Origin: Massilia agri
GTDB taxonomy: Bacteria; Pseudomonadota; Gammaproteobacteria; Burkholderiales; Burkholderiaceae_D
Assembly: GCF_024753255.1 (NCBI RefSeq)
Contig: NZ_JANUHA010000027.1
Span: 1 to 49,400 of the forward strand
DNA: 49,400 nucleotides
Reading direction: 5' to 3'
This document shows positions 6,944 through 14,694 of the stretch, piece by piece. Position 1 is the stretch's first letter; every line of letters begins with the position of its first letter. The translations under genes were made by a program, and so were the position numbers. The notes under the pieces were generated by a model. It did no database searches. It had not been told where the DNA came from and saw only the letters and a program-made list of their open reading frames with translations.

Positions 6944-8576
6944 GGCGCGCTCCCTTTCCTTTCGCTGCCTTGATCTGCAGGTGCTTCACAAAGCCGAGCA
7001 CCGCCTCGCCGGGCGCCGCCGGAGCGTCCCGCAAACCCCGAGGCCAGACGCCGAAGTAGTCCCGGTATCGATGTGCCACCCATCCCGGCTGCCGCCCCTT
7101 CTCTTGCGCGAGTCCGAGCAGCTGCGAATAGAACTCCTGCCTGTCTATCTTCGACGCCTTGGGTTTCTTCTTTAGCGGCACCAAGTCGCCGGCGCGGGTC
7201 TGTACGTCCGATCGGCGCTCCGGCGCAAACCCGCATACCGGGCACTTGTGCACGATCTTGACGTAGCTGCAGGACGGGCAGGCCTTCGGCAGTTGCTTCT
7301 CTCGCTCCTTTTGGCCGCCCTTCGCATCCTTGGGCGAGCCGTCGTCGAGCTCGAGCGGAAACTCGTCGGTCGGGAAGCCGAGGCGCACCACTGACCCGGA
7401 ATGGTCGAGGATCAGTGCGCGGTCCTTGCTGGCGTGCGGGCGCAGCACCCGCCCAGCCATCTGGATGTAGCGGATCAGGGAGCGCGTCGGGCGTGCCAGG
7501 ATCAGCGTGCGGCACGCCGGGAAGTCCCAGCCCTCGGCGAGGATGCCCACGTTCGACAGGATCATGGTCTCGCCAGTCTCCATGCGGTGCAGGATCTTGC
7601 GGCGCTCTTCCGTGTCGGTATAGCAGTCGATGTGGTCGGCGCTGATCCCGGCCCCCTGGAAGCGCTCGACGATGTGCTTGCTGTGGGCGATGTTCGCTGC
7701 AAAGCAGACCGTCGGCGTGCCAGCGGCCAGGCGCAGCCAGTGCGTCACGATGTCGCCCACCAGCTCCGGTTTGTTGACCGCGCGTGCGACGTCGGCGTCG
7801 GTGTAGTCCATCTCTCCGGATGGGTTGCGCGCCTGCTTGATGCCGGTCATGTCCGGCTCGCTCGGCGCGTACACATCGCAGTCGACCAAGTAGCCGGCCT
7901 CGATCAGGTCCGGGATGGTCGCCGCCACCGTCATATGCTGGAACAGCGCCCCGCCCAGCTCGTCGTAGTGCTTGCCCAGGCCTCGGGCGTATGGCGTGGC
8001 CGACAGGCCAATCACCGGTACACCTTTGGCGGCAGCGATCACCGCGCGGTACTCCTTCGAGCCGGCCACCGTGTGCGCCTCGTCGATGATGATCAGATCG
8101 ACGTCGGGAAGGCCGCGCCGGACCACCGTCTGGATGCTGGCCACCAGCACGCTTTCGTACACCCGGGCAGTGTTCTCGCCTTGGATGATCCCGTGCGCAA
8201 TACCGGCTTTGGTGAAGCGGCGCGCCGTCTGCTCGACTAGGTGCACGCGGTTGCATAGGAAGATAACGCGCTTATGCTTCGCTCGGGCGCCGCGGACCAG
8301 TGCCATGCCGATCTCGGTTTTACCGCTGCCGGTCGGGCTGCAGAGCATTTCGCGGGTGATCCCTCCAGCCAGGGCACGACGGAGGTTTTGGACCGCGGCG
8401 GATTGATAAGGCCGGAGGATGAGAGGGCCGGAACCGGCGCCCGCCTGGCTGGGCGGGTTTTCTGGGTTAACTCTTCTCTTTTGAGATGCATCCCAGGGGC
8501 TAGCGTGCTCTTCTGAGACCCGTGTCAATAAAGAGCACGTTGCTAGCACGCCGCTAGCGACTTGCATGTCTGTCAT
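6930..8576 (-). CDS. SF2 DEAD/DEAH-type helicase of a phage-like element
   Basis: This 548-aa protein is an ATP-dependent superfamily 2 helicase. The Walker A motif PTGSGKTE is at 81-88, DEAH at 165-168, SAT at 192-194, and motif VI QMAGRVLRP at 372-380. After the helicase core a four-cysteine zinc ribbon follows (C433, C436, C445, C448). The remaining C-terminus (about 480-540) is basic and may bind DNA. AGGAGG precedes the ATG at suitable distance, and the start overlaps the preceding stop as ATGA. Together with the primase it probably unwinds and primes the element's origin. No origin iterons were recognised nearby. Confidence 0.9.
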   Translation of the reverse strand: MTDMQVASGVLATCSLLTRVSEEHASPWDASQKRRVNPENPPSQAGAGSGPLILRPYQSAAVQNLRRALAGGITREMLCSPTGSGKTEIGMALVRGARAKHKRVIFLCNRVHLVEQTARRFTKAGIAHGIIQGENTARVYESVLVASIQTVVRRGLPDVDLIIIDEAHTVAGSKEYRAVIAAAKGVPVIGLSATPYARGLGKHYDELGGALFQHMTVAATIPDLIEAGYLVDCDVYAPSEPDMTGIKQARNPSGEMDYTDADVARAVNKPELVGDIVTHWLRLAAGTPTVCFAANIAHSKHIVERFQGAGISADHIDCYTDTEERRKILHRMETGETMILSNVGILAEGWDFPACRTLILARPTRSLIRYIQMAGRVLRPHASKDRALILDHSGSVVRLGFPTDEFPLELDDGSPKDAKGGQKEREKQLPKACPSCSYVKIVHKCPVCGFAPERRSDVQTRAGDLVPLKKKPKASKIDRQEFYSQLLGLAQEKGRQPGWVAHRYRDYFGVWPRGLRDAPAAPGEAVLGFVKHLQIKAAKGKGARHAGG

Positions 8577-8884
8577 GTCCTAGCCTCCTGCTGACGGTGC
8601 GCTGGCGCGGCGTCGGTCAGAAACCCAGCCCCGATCAGTCGATCGAGATCCAGCCCGGTGACGAAGAGCTTCCGCTCGAGGAACGGGACGTCGTAAGGCA
8701 CCACGCCGTTGTTCTGACTGGCGAACAGCCACAGCAGCATGAGGTGTCCCTTCGAGACGTCCGGCAGGGAGCAAAATGCGTAGTCGTCCAGGATGGCTCG
8801 GTGCAGCTTGATCCAAGGCGGGTTTCGCTTGGCGTAGTGCTGGAAAGTGTTCCAGTTCTTCACGGAGAGTTGGCGGGCCGTCAT
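8573..8884 (-). CDS. Conserved phage-type hypothetical protein (103 aa)
   Basis: The 103-aa product (MTARQLSVKNWNTFQHYAKR...) has the look of small replication-linked proteins found before phage helicases, with NPPWIKLHRAILDDYAF and KGHLMLLWLFASQNNG segments. No enzyme motif is visible. Both ends overlap neighbours by four bases (ATGA), so translation is coupled with the 148-aa gene before it and the helicase after it. A role in initiating or controlling replication of the element is inferred from context. Confidence 0.7.
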   Translation of the reverse strand: MTARQLSVKNWNTFQHYAKRNPPWIKLHRAILDDYAFCSLPDVSKGHLMLLWLFASQNNGVVPYDVPFLERKLFVTGLDLDRLIGAGFLTDAAPAHRQQEART

Positions 8885-9327
8885 GCGCCGCCCCCGGGCT
8901 CGGTCGGCGAGGCCGCCGCCTTCTTCAAGTCGTGGCGACGGCCAAGCAATACATAGCGCGCCACGCCCTTATGCAGCAGCCCATCGGGGCCGATTACGTC
9001 CTCCCTGAGCGTGTAAATATTCCACTGCTCTTTGAGATTGAAGATTCTTGTGGCGAATCGGAGATACCCGGCCGCAGTTCCTTCGTAGGTGTTGAGACCG
9101 CGATCACCCCGGTATTCCAATGCGCGGCGGAGGGTTTCTAGTTGAGTGCGCCCGTCAGCTGCGCGAAGTTCAACACCGGCTTCGCGTAGCTCTCGACACA
9201 CGGCCGTGATATTCTCAGTTCCGCAGTCGACCACCTTTTGTGTGGACGGTGCAGGCCCCCCAGCCTGATTCTGATAAGCGCTCCCCTGGCCAGGAGCGTT
9301 TTCGTTTGGCGCGTGCGTCGTCATCAT
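8881..9327 (-). CDS. Winged-helix-like phage regulatory protein
   Basis: This 148-aa protein has a disordered, Pro/Gln-rich start (about 30 residues) and a compact domain (about 36-135). The domain begins ITAVCRELREAGVELR and contains TQLETLRRALEYRGDRGLNT and a beta-rich YTLREDVIGPDGLLHKG stretch. This resembles helix-turn-helix proteins of phage-like elements. I chose the ATG at 9327, whose A is shared with the stop of the AlpA-like gene (TGATG). It is followed by the 103-aa gene with an ATGA overlap. DNA binding is likely, but the precise role is unknown. Confidence 0.65.
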   Translation of the reverse strand: MMTTHAPNENAPGQGSAYQNQAGGPAPSTQKVVDCGTENITAVCRELREAGVELRAADGRTQLETLRRALEYRGDRGLNTYEGTAAGYLRFATRIFNLKEQWNIYTLREDVIGPDGLLHKGVARYVLLGRRHDLKKAAASPTEPGGGA

Positions 9328-9542
9328 CAAACACCGCGCTCGATGAAAGCTCGGATGTCCTCGACGCGCCAGACCGTCGTGCGCGGCCCAATTTTAACTG
9401 GAGATGGAAAGCGGCCGGACTTTACGCCGGCCCACCACGTCGACTTGCAGACCGGCACGACGGCCGGGACGGGCGGGTGTGCGCTGTTGTCACCGATGAT
9501 TTGAGGGAGTCGGAGAAAACCGGTTTCTGGAAGGTGATGCAT
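9327..9542 (-). CDS. AlpA-family transcriptional regulator
   Basis: This 71-aa protein is the small MerR-like helix-turn-helix regulator typical of P4-type satellites and integrative elements. Its C-terminal half shows the family pattern: CKSTWWAGVKSGRFPSPVKIG followed by TVWRVEDIRAFI. Such proteins activate excision or early genes of the element. AGGAGT lies at proper distance before the ATG. A perfect 7-2-7 palindrome (9565-9580) just upstream could be an operator. It heads the leftward series of replication genes. Confidence 0.88.
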   Translation of the reverse strand: MHHLPETGFLRLPQIIGDNSAHPPVPAVVPVCKSTWWAGVKSGRFPSPVKIGPRTTVWRVEDIRAFIERGV

Positions 9543-9697
9543 TTTGATTACTCCTGTGTACTAAGGTCCAAACTTGGACCGACAGGGCAATCTTGGTATT
9601 TCCGATCATTCGTGAACAGCCGGTGTGCTGCTTCACTGTAAGTTATGCCGGCTTACATTACACTTTGCCGACGAATATGGCGTTCTGCCCGCAGCTG
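9543..9697. promoter_or_regulatory. Control region of the replication operon
   Basis: GGTCCAA-AC-TTGGACC forms a perfect palindrome at 9565-9580, 23 bp before the AlpA start and between a possible -35 (TTGCCC) and -10 on the leftward strand. A second inverted repeat, TGTAAG/CTTACA, lies at 9637-9657. Both are plausible repressor or activator sites for the leftward operon. Confidence 0.5.
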
Positions 9698-10381
9698 CTA
9701 CGGTGTACCAGTAGACTGTTTTTTCTTCCAATCTGCAATCCATGACCTGGCAGTCCTAAATGTAACTGGAACTAGTTTCCCTGCGATGGCTTCGGCAGCG
9801 CTATCCATGCTTTTGTAATTCCGCATGTTTTTGTCGCACCAAGAAAAGACGTCTGCCTTCATCTTTCTATTTTCACTGTGTCTGGCATCGAGGCCAGCTA
9901 GCGAAAACTTATTCAATTCCAAGCCTTGTTCCATAGACCTTCCAGCGATGGTTCCTTGCAGTACGCCGAGCCATCGCTTTGCCTCGCAAGTATATGACCA
10001 GGCCTCGAGACTATTCTTTTCAGCCTTGAACGCTTGGATGGCGAAAGCGCAGGCTGTCATGCCGACAGCAATTTGCGTGAGTGCCTCCTTAAAGCCAGGA
10101 GTCAGTGGCTTTCCCTCCCATTCTGTCATATTTTCAGCAATCTCTATTTGGTCGATCTGAAATTCTCCACTGGTGTTTTCTTCATTCCAGAGAGGCGTGA
10201 ATATGTCATCCATAAACTCATTTTTTTCTCCGAAACTCCATAAATCCCATATGTCGCAAAGAGCTGATATCACTGCGCCACATTCAGTAACAGGCGTGCG
10301 CATACCTATTGGAACGGTGTCGCCTGAATGTCTTGCTTCACTATCCAAGAGTTCCGTCATCACTGGTTCGAGATTTTGCAT
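9698..10381 (-). CDS. Hypothetical protein (227 aa) between integrase and AlpA
   Basis: The 227-aa product is not recognised. The N-terminal half is acidic (EFMDDIFTPLWNEENTSGEFQIDQIEIAE, shown only as a region at about 55-85) and the middle is helical with several cysteines. The C-terminus (about 170-220: MDSAAEAIAGKLVPVTFRTARSWIADW, at its core) looks like a helix-turn-helix of the kind used by phage proteins that sense when to start transcription. The gene begins 12 nt after the integrase stop behind AGGT, so both are probably on one transcript. A DNA-binding accessory or cargo role is inferred. GC content is lower than in the chromosome. Confidence 0.6.
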   Translation of the reverse strand: MQNLEPVMTELLDSEARHSGDTVPIGMRTPVTECGAVISALCDIWDLWSFGEKNEFMDDIFTPLWNEENTSGEFQIDQIEIAENMTEWEGKPLTPGFKEALTQIAVGMTACAFAIQAFKAEKNSLEAWSYTCEAKRWLGVLQGTIAGRSMEQGLELNKFSLAGLDARHSENRKMKADVFSWCDKNMRNYKSMDSAAEAIAGKLVPVTFRTARSWIADWKKKQSTGTP

Positions 10382-10393
10382 AATTTACCTACG

Positions 10394-11593
10394 TTAATTA
10401 TTGGCTTTAATAGCTCGTAGTTGATCAAGATAATCCGCCCATTGCTGCATCATTTCCCGCCGTGCCGGCAGATGAGCAGTACGGTTGTAGGCCCGGCCGT
10501 TGGCATCGCGAACGGCATGCGCGAGCTGGTGCTCGATCAGGTCAGGACGCACGCCCATTACCTCGTCTAGGATGGTGCGCGCCATTGCTCGGAAACCGTG
10601 GCCGCTCATTTCTTCCTTTGCGATGCCCATGCGACGCAATGCCGCCAGAATCGCGTTGTCGCTCATTGGCCGGGTCGATGTGCGCGCGCTCGGGAACACA
10701 TAGCGCCCGGCGCCGGTCAACGGCTGGATCTCGCGAAGAATTGCCGTGGCCTGGGCCGATAGGGGCACGATGTGGTCGATACCCAGCTTCATCCGGGCTC
10801 CGGGGATGCGCCACTCTGCTGCATCAAGGTCGATCTCGGCCCACTCCGCGCCGCGCAGTTCACCGGGTCGAACGAACACCAGCGGCGCCAGGCGTAGGGC
10901 GCATGACACAACGGCTGAGCCTTGGTATTTAGCGATCGCACGTAGGATCTGCGCGGCCTGTGCCGGCTCGGTAACGGCTGCGAAGTGTTCGCCTTTAACC
11001 GGGGGAAGGGCGCCTCGTAGGTCACCTGTTGGATCGCGGACAGCGCGGCCGGTCGCAACGGCGTATCGGAACACCTGTCCGCAGTTGCCCAATGCACGAT
11101 GGGCTGTTTCGAGAGCGCCGCGGGCCTCGATCTTGCGCAAGACCTGCAGCAGGTCCGGTGCCGTAATATCACCAACAGGCTTAGAGCCGATGTGCGGAAA
11201 AATGTCTCGCTCGAGCCGGCGGATGATCCGGCTGCCGTGCGCTTCTACCCAATTGGGCGAGTGCTTTTCGTACCACTCTCTCGACACCAGCTCGAAGCTG
11301 TTGGCGACTTGCTCTAGCCGCATCGACTTGCTGGCTTTGCGGCTGTGGCTTGGGTCGATGCCATCGACCAACAGCTTGCGTGCGTTGTCGCGCCGCTCTC
11401 GCGCATCTTTCAAGGTCACATCAGGGTAGGTGCCTAAGGAAAGGAGCTTCTCTTTCCCCTCGAAACGGTACTTGAAGCGCCACCACTTACCCCCACCAGG
11501 GGTAACAAGTAGGAACAGGCCACGCTCATCGAAGAGCTTCGCCGGCTTGTCGCCGGGCTTAGTGTTGCGAATCGTCGTGTCGGTCAGCGGCAT
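10394..11593 (-). CDS. P4-type tyrosine integrase
   Basis: This 399-aa recombinase integrates and excises the island at the tmRNA gene. The N-terminus (MPLTDTTIRNTKPGDKPAKL) is the DUF4102 domain of P4-like integrases, followed by a core-binding domain. The catalytic part shows the first Arg in VRPGELRGAEW, HGFRAMART (His-x-x-Arg), a His in HQLAHAV, and the nucleophile Tyr in GRAYNRTAH. I chose the ATG at 11593, which matches the family start. An in-frame extension to 11740 would run through the tmRNA terminator. The gene lies 166 bp from the tmRNA 3' end. A cluster of GGGGTAAC motifs directly upstream may be regulatory or arm-type sites. Confidence 0.93.
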   Translation of the reverse strand: MPLTDTTIRNTKPGDKPAKLFDERGLFLLVTPGGGKWWRFKYRFEGKEKLLSLGTYPDVTLKDARERRDNARKLLVDGIDPSHSRKASKSMRLEQVANSFELVSREWYEKHSPNWVEAHGSRIIRRLERDIFPHIGSKPVGDITAPDLLQVLRKIEARGALETAHRALGNCGQVFRYAVATGRAVRDPTGDLRGALPPVKGEHFAAVTEPAQAAQILRAIAKYQGSAVVSCALRLAPLVFVRPGELRGAEWAEIDLDAAEWRIPGARMKLGIDHIVPLSAQATAILREIQPLTGAGRYVFPSARTSTRPMSDNAILAALRRMGIAKEEMSGHGFRAMARTILDEVMGVRPDLIEHQLAHAVRDANGRAYNRTAHLPARREMMQQWADYLDQLRAIKANN

Positions 11594-11597
11594 GATG

Positions 11598-11679
11598 GGG
11601 GTAACAGTTTTTAGGGTAATCCAGTTACCCCGCGAGTTACCCCCGCTAGAGTCTGGATGTTGTTGGACTATGTTACCCC
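11598..11679. repeat. GGGGTAAC motif cluster upstream of integrase
   Basis: The octamer GGGGTAAC occurs on the plus strand at 11598-11605 and on the minus strand at 11624-11631, 11636-11643 and 11672-11679. A weaker copy (AGGGTAAT) is at 11613-11620. Four exact copies in 82 bp between the integrase start and the tmRNA suggest binding sites for integrase, an excisionase or a repressor. Confidence 0.6.
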
Positions 11680-11699
11680 AACTTACACGACTCCCCATA

Positions 11700-11727
11700 G
11701 TAAAAAACCCGCACGAAGGCGGGTTCT
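11700..11727 (-). terminator. Rho-independent terminator of tmRNA
   Basis: On the minus strand AACCCGCC-TTCGT-GCGGGTT forms a GC-rich hairpin followed by a run of Ts. It lies just past the tmRNA 3' end and is the expected stop for ssrA transcription. Confidence 0.8.
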
Positions 11728-11759
11728 TGGACGCGGTCAAACCGCGTTGGAGTGTTTGT

Positions 11760-12118
11760 TGGTGGAGGCGGCGGGAATCGAACCCGCGTCCGCAAGCACT
11801 CTACAGACAGTTCTACATACTTAGCACTATCAATTAATTTAACCTGGACAACGGGGATGTGCACCCTTTGGACAGGCGAGTCACCTATTATTTAACAGTC
11901 GACCAAGTGACCCGGCCTACTGCGAGCCCCTGTAAATGAGTCCACGAGCCTTGCGGCACACCCCAGGGGCGAGGTGTTGTGGACCTAGCAGCAATTAAGC
12001 TGCGAGTGCGTACGAGTTATCGTTTGCAGTTATTGATTTCTGGATGTATTTACGAGGTAACCAGTCCTCGGTATGCCCTGCGCTGCTTTGCAACCCACGT
12101 CGAAACCAGGTCGCCCCC
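11760..12118 (-). ncRNA. ssrA: tmRNA (one-piece)
   Basis: The 359-nt gene encodes tmRNA, which rescues stalled ribosomes and adds a degradation tag. The 5' end is GGGGGCGACC and the 3' end is the tRNA-like part with GGGTTCGATTCCC (T arm) and an encoded CCA at 11760-11762. The tag frame runs from 12027 to 11998 and reads ANDNSYALAA, followed by TAA at 11995-11997. The ends pair as in alanyl-tRNA. A TACAAT -10 lies at 12134-12139. The tRNA-like 3' end is intact although an integrase lies directly next to it. Integrases of this type rebuild the target gene on insertion, so the attachment site probably overlaps about 11760-11810. Confidence 0.95.
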
Positions 12119-12133
12119 AACGAGAGAACCTTC

Positions 12134-12139
12134 ATTGTA
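12134..12139 (-). promoter_or_regulatory. -10 box of the tmRNA promoter
   Basis: TACAAT on the minus strand lies 16 nt before the mature tmRNA 5' end, the expected distance for a short processed leader. No clear -35 match is visible. Confidence 0.5.
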
Positions 12140-12284
12140 CTCCAATTTGTCGCCGCGCGCAGCCTGACTGCTGAAACCACCTGTGATGTCAAGTGGTCAA
12201 AGAATAGTCGCACAGCATATGAAAATTGCAATATCATGGCCCGGCTTCACGGTCTTCTTCAGATTCTTCGACAAGGAAATGGGA

Positions 12285-13142
12285 ATGGTCTGTATCGTCT
12301 GTGGTAACACCAAGATGGCTGGGCTCGCGTCATGGCATGCGACCTGTCCGGCGTGTCATTACGAAAGCGCGGATCTGTCCGTCGCTATCAACCAGCACAC
12401 CGGTCTCGAACTCAACGAAGCCGAACGCGAAGCCGGGCTGAAGGCGCTGCGCCTCGAGAACTTCCGCGCCATTGTCCAGTTCGCCAAGCGGCACGTGCGG
12501 CCGGGAAGGCGCACCCTGCTCGACGTGGGCAGCGCCCACGGCTGGTTCCTGGAAAGTGCGCGCGACGATTTCGACGTGCTCGGGGTCGAGCCGGATGCGG
12601 TAGTCGGTTCACGTGCCGCGGCGCGTGGCCTGCCGGTGCGGGCCGGCTTCTTCCCCGACGTGTTGCGCGAGGACGAGCGCTTCGACGTCATCGTCTTCAA
12701 CGACGTCATCGAACACATCCCGGATATCCGCAGCGCCCTCGACGACTGCAGGCAGCGCCTGAATCCGGAGGGCATCCTGATCCTCAACCTGCCCAGCAGC
12801 CGCGGTTTCTTCTACCGCCTGTCCAAGGTCATCGCCCGCTTCGGCTGGCGCACGCCCTTCGAGCGCCTGTGGCAGAAAGACCTGCCGTCGCCGCACGTGC
12901 ACTATTTCAGCCCGGACAACCTGTCGAAGCTGGTTGCCGGACGCGGCTTCGATCTGGTCGACAGCGCCGAGCTGCCGGCCCTGCGCGCCAAGGGCCTGCG
13001 CGAGCGCCTGAGCTGTGTCGGCAAGGTGCCGCTGCTGTCGCTGTGGGTGCAGTACATCGCGATCATATGCGCGATCCCCGTGCTCAAGATCTTCCCGAGC
13101 GACATCATCGTCTGCATCTTCCGTAAAAAAACCGCAGGCTGA
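12285..13142 (+). CDS. Class I SAM-dependent methyltransferase with zinc ribbon
   Basis: The 285-aa protein has an N-terminal zinc ribbon (C3, C6, C21, C24) and a Rossmann methyltransferase domain with the SAM motif TLLDVGSAHGWFLE (about 77-90) and the acidic FDVIVFNDVIEH. This layout is typical of methyltransferases acting in polysaccharide or sugar modification, but no substrate can be assigned. The start at 12285 is chosen because AAGGA lies 8 nt upstream. Earlier in-frame ATGs lack this. The C-terminus has a hydrophobic segment (LWVQYIAIICAIPVLKIF) that may associate with the membrane. It stands alone between ssrA and a convergent gene. Confidence 0.8.
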   Translation: MVCIVCGNTKMAGLASWHATCPACHYESADLSVAINQHTGLELNEAEREAGLKALRLENFRAIVQFAKRHVRPGRRTLLDVGSAHGWFLESARDDFDVLGVEPDAVVGSRAAARGLPVRAGFFPDVLREDERFDVIVFNDVIEHIPDIRSALDDCRQRLNPEGILILNLPSSRGFFYRLSKVIARFGWRTPFERLWQKDLPSPHVHYFSPDNLSKLVAGRGFDLVDSAELPALRAKGLRERLSCVGKVPLLSLWVQYIAIICAIPVLKIFPSDIIVCIFRKKTAG

Positions 13143-13160
13143 ACAAGCGCCTGCGGTTTC
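13126..13160 (-). terminator. Terminator between convergent genes
   Basis: AAACCGCAGGC (13129-13139) and GCCTGCGGTTT (13149-13159) form a stem. On the minus strand it is followed by seven Ts, so it best serves the glycine-zipper gene. On the plus strand only three Ts follow. It overlaps the last codons of the methyltransferase. Confidence 0.8.
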
Positions 13161-13178
13161 CAGTAGGGACGAAAGGGA

Positions 13179-13823
13179 TCAGCGGTTGCGGTTGGCGATC
13201 TCGTTACCGATCATGCCGCCGCCGATGATGCCGGCGACCGTCGCCAGTTTCTTGCCGTTGCCGCCGCCGATCTGGTTGCCGATCAGGCCGCCGATCACGG
13301 CGCCGGTACCGATGCCGACATAGTTCGGCTGGGCCGGTGCGGGAGCCGGAGCCTGCTGCGGGTAGTAGCGCGGTTCGGCCGGCTTCGCGTGCACCACGCG
13401 GGTCTTCTCGACCACCTTCACGACCGGCTTTTCCTTGATGACTTCCTTGATCACCACCGGCGCCGGCTGCGGTGCGGGCTGGGCGTAGGCGACCGGCTGG
13501 GCTGCGATCGGCGCGGTACCGGCGGCCAGCTGGGTGGCCAGTTGCGGCGTCACCGGGGTGGCGGCCAGTGCGCTTGGCGCCACCGGCGCGGCCTGCACGG
13601 CGGCTGCCGGCACCATCACCACCTGGCCTTGCGCATTCGTCATCGGCACCATGCCGGCGTAGGGCGAGGCGGCGAGGGCGGCCTGCGCTTCCGGGGCGCT
13701 CTTCGAGGTCGGCAGCAGGCCGGTAATGGCGGCGGCGCCGGTCAGGCTGACGATGACGACTGAGGCGGCGGCTGCGGCCATCAGGGGGTGGATGCGGGTG
13801 GTGGTGCGTGCGGTGGTTTCCAT
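13179..13823 (-). CDS. Glycine-zipper 2TM domain envelope protein
   Basis: The 214-aa protein has an N-terminal membrane anchor or uncleaved signal (about 11-37), a long Ala/Pro/Val-rich linker with a basic patch (VIKEVIKEKPVVKVVEKTR), and a C-terminal glycine zipper (YVGIGTGAVIGGLIGNQIGG, then GKKLATVAGIIGGGMIGNEIAN). This C-terminal domain is shared with SlyB/17-kDa antigen-type outer-membrane proteins. No lipobox is seen, so an inner-membrane anchor is more likely than lipidation. GGAGCAGAAC precedes the ATG. Its exact role in the envelope is not known. It is monocistronic and ends in the shared hairpin. Confidence 0.8.
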   Translation of the reverse strand: METTARTTTRIHPLMAAAAASVVIVSLTGAAAITGLLPTSKSAPEAQAALAASPYAGMVPMTNAQGQVVMVPAAAVQAAPVAPSALAATPVTPQLATQLAAGTAPIAAQPVAYAQPAPQPAPVVIKEVIKEKPVVKVVEKTRVVHAKPAEPRYYPQQAPAPAPAQPNYVGIGTGAVIGGLIGNQIGGGNGKKLATVAGIIGGGMIGNEIANRNR

Positions 13824-13923
13824 GTTCTGCTCCGTTTGACGTTGTGTTGTCGTGCAGGAGTAGATTAATGGCGAGCCCGTCCCAATCCTAGACGGAAGGC
13901 TGTATCAGTCGTAAAGAGATGTA

Positions 13924-13949
13924 AGCGGCCCGGCTGGGGCAGGGCCGCT
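13924..13949 (-). terminator. Possible weak terminator after gph
   Basis: AGCGGCCC and GGGCCGCT form an 8-bp stem with a 10-nt loop. Beyond it on the minus strand there is only a mixed T-rich stretch, so termination strength is uncertain. Confidence 0.45.
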
Positions 13950-13958
13950 CCAGGGAAT

Positions 13959-14666
13959 TCAGGCCGCGCGTTCGGCTTCGCGTGCCGCTTCCACCACGCT
14001 GCGCAGGGTCTGCAGCAGGTCGGTCGGGGTGTCGAGCAGGTAGTCGGCGCCCCAGGTCGACGGTTCGATGGCGCCGCAATAGCCCCAGTTGCAGGCCACC
14101 GTCACCATGCCCGCAGCGACGCCGGCTTCGACGTCGCGCTTGTCGTCGCCCACGTACCAGCAGTGGGTCGGATCGATGCCGAGGCGGCGCGCACCTTCCA
14201 GCAGCGGGGCCGGATGCGGCTTGGAGAAGCCGGTGGTGTCGCCCGACACCACGCAGCCCGCGTGCGACAGGCCGATCTGCGGGATCAGCGGGTCGGTGAA
14301 GCGGGCCGGCTTGTTGGTGACGATGCCCCAGGCCATGCCGGCCTGCTCGATGCCGAGCAGGAGTTCGGTCACGCCGCCGAACAGTGAGCTGTGCACGGCC
14401 ATGGTCTCCTGGTAGCGGTCGAACCACTGCAGGCGCAGCTCTTCATACCCATCGTCGCCCGGCGCCAGGCCGAAGGCGGCGCCGATCATGCCGCGTGCGC
14501 CGGCGGAGGCGGTGGGGCGCAGCACCGAGTATGGGGTCGGCGGCAGGCCGCGCTCGGTGCGCAGCCAGTTGACGGCGGCCGCGAGGTCGGGCGCGGTGTC
14601 GGCCAGCGTGCCATCGAGGTCGAACAGGATGGCACGCGGTGCCGGCAGGACGGTCGGGAGAGTCAT
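13959..14666 (-). CDS. gph: Phosphoglycolate phosphatase-like HAD hydrolase
   Basis: The 235-aa protein is a HAD-superfamily phosphatase. The nucleophile motif DLDGT is at 16-20, the Ser/Thr motif in WGIVTNKPARF, the Lys in FSKPHPAPLLEGA, and the acidic motif YVGDDKRDVEAG. The helical cap after motif I and the length match Gph, which removes phosphate from 2-phosphoglycolate formed in DNA repair. It lies 28 nt after ubiG on the same strand, the usual ubiG-gph pairing in beta- and gammaproteobacteria. Closely related HAD enzymes (for example MupP-like) cannot be excluded by sequence reading alone. Confidence 0.85.
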   Translation of the reverse strand: MTLPTVLPAPRAILFDLDGTLADTAPDLAAAVNWLRTERGLPPTPYSVLRPTASAGARGMIGAAFGLAPGDDGYEELRLQWFDRYQETMAVHSSLFGGVTELLLGIEQAGMAWGIVTNKPARFTDPLIPQIGLSHAGCVVSGDTTGFSKPHPAPLLEGARRLGIDPTHCWYVGDDKRDVEAGVAAGMVTVACNWGYCGAIEPSTWGADYLLDTPTDLLQTLRSVVEAAREAERAA

Positions 14667-14694
14667 GAGTGAATGAGATGCGGTCGGGCGGAGG

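Noticed and set aside
6874..8256. A 460-codon leftward frame inside the helicase gene
   Set aside because: Another frame of the helicase gene, with Arg/Ala/Gly-rich composition and no motif.
11594..11740. N-terminal extension of the integrase
   Set aside because: It would run through the tmRNA terminator and motif cluster. Family similarity begins at the ATG at 11593.
12359..12787. Leftward 142-aa frame in the methyltransferase gene
   Set aside because: Antisense shadow without ribosome-binding site. The methyltransferase motifs are on the plus strand.
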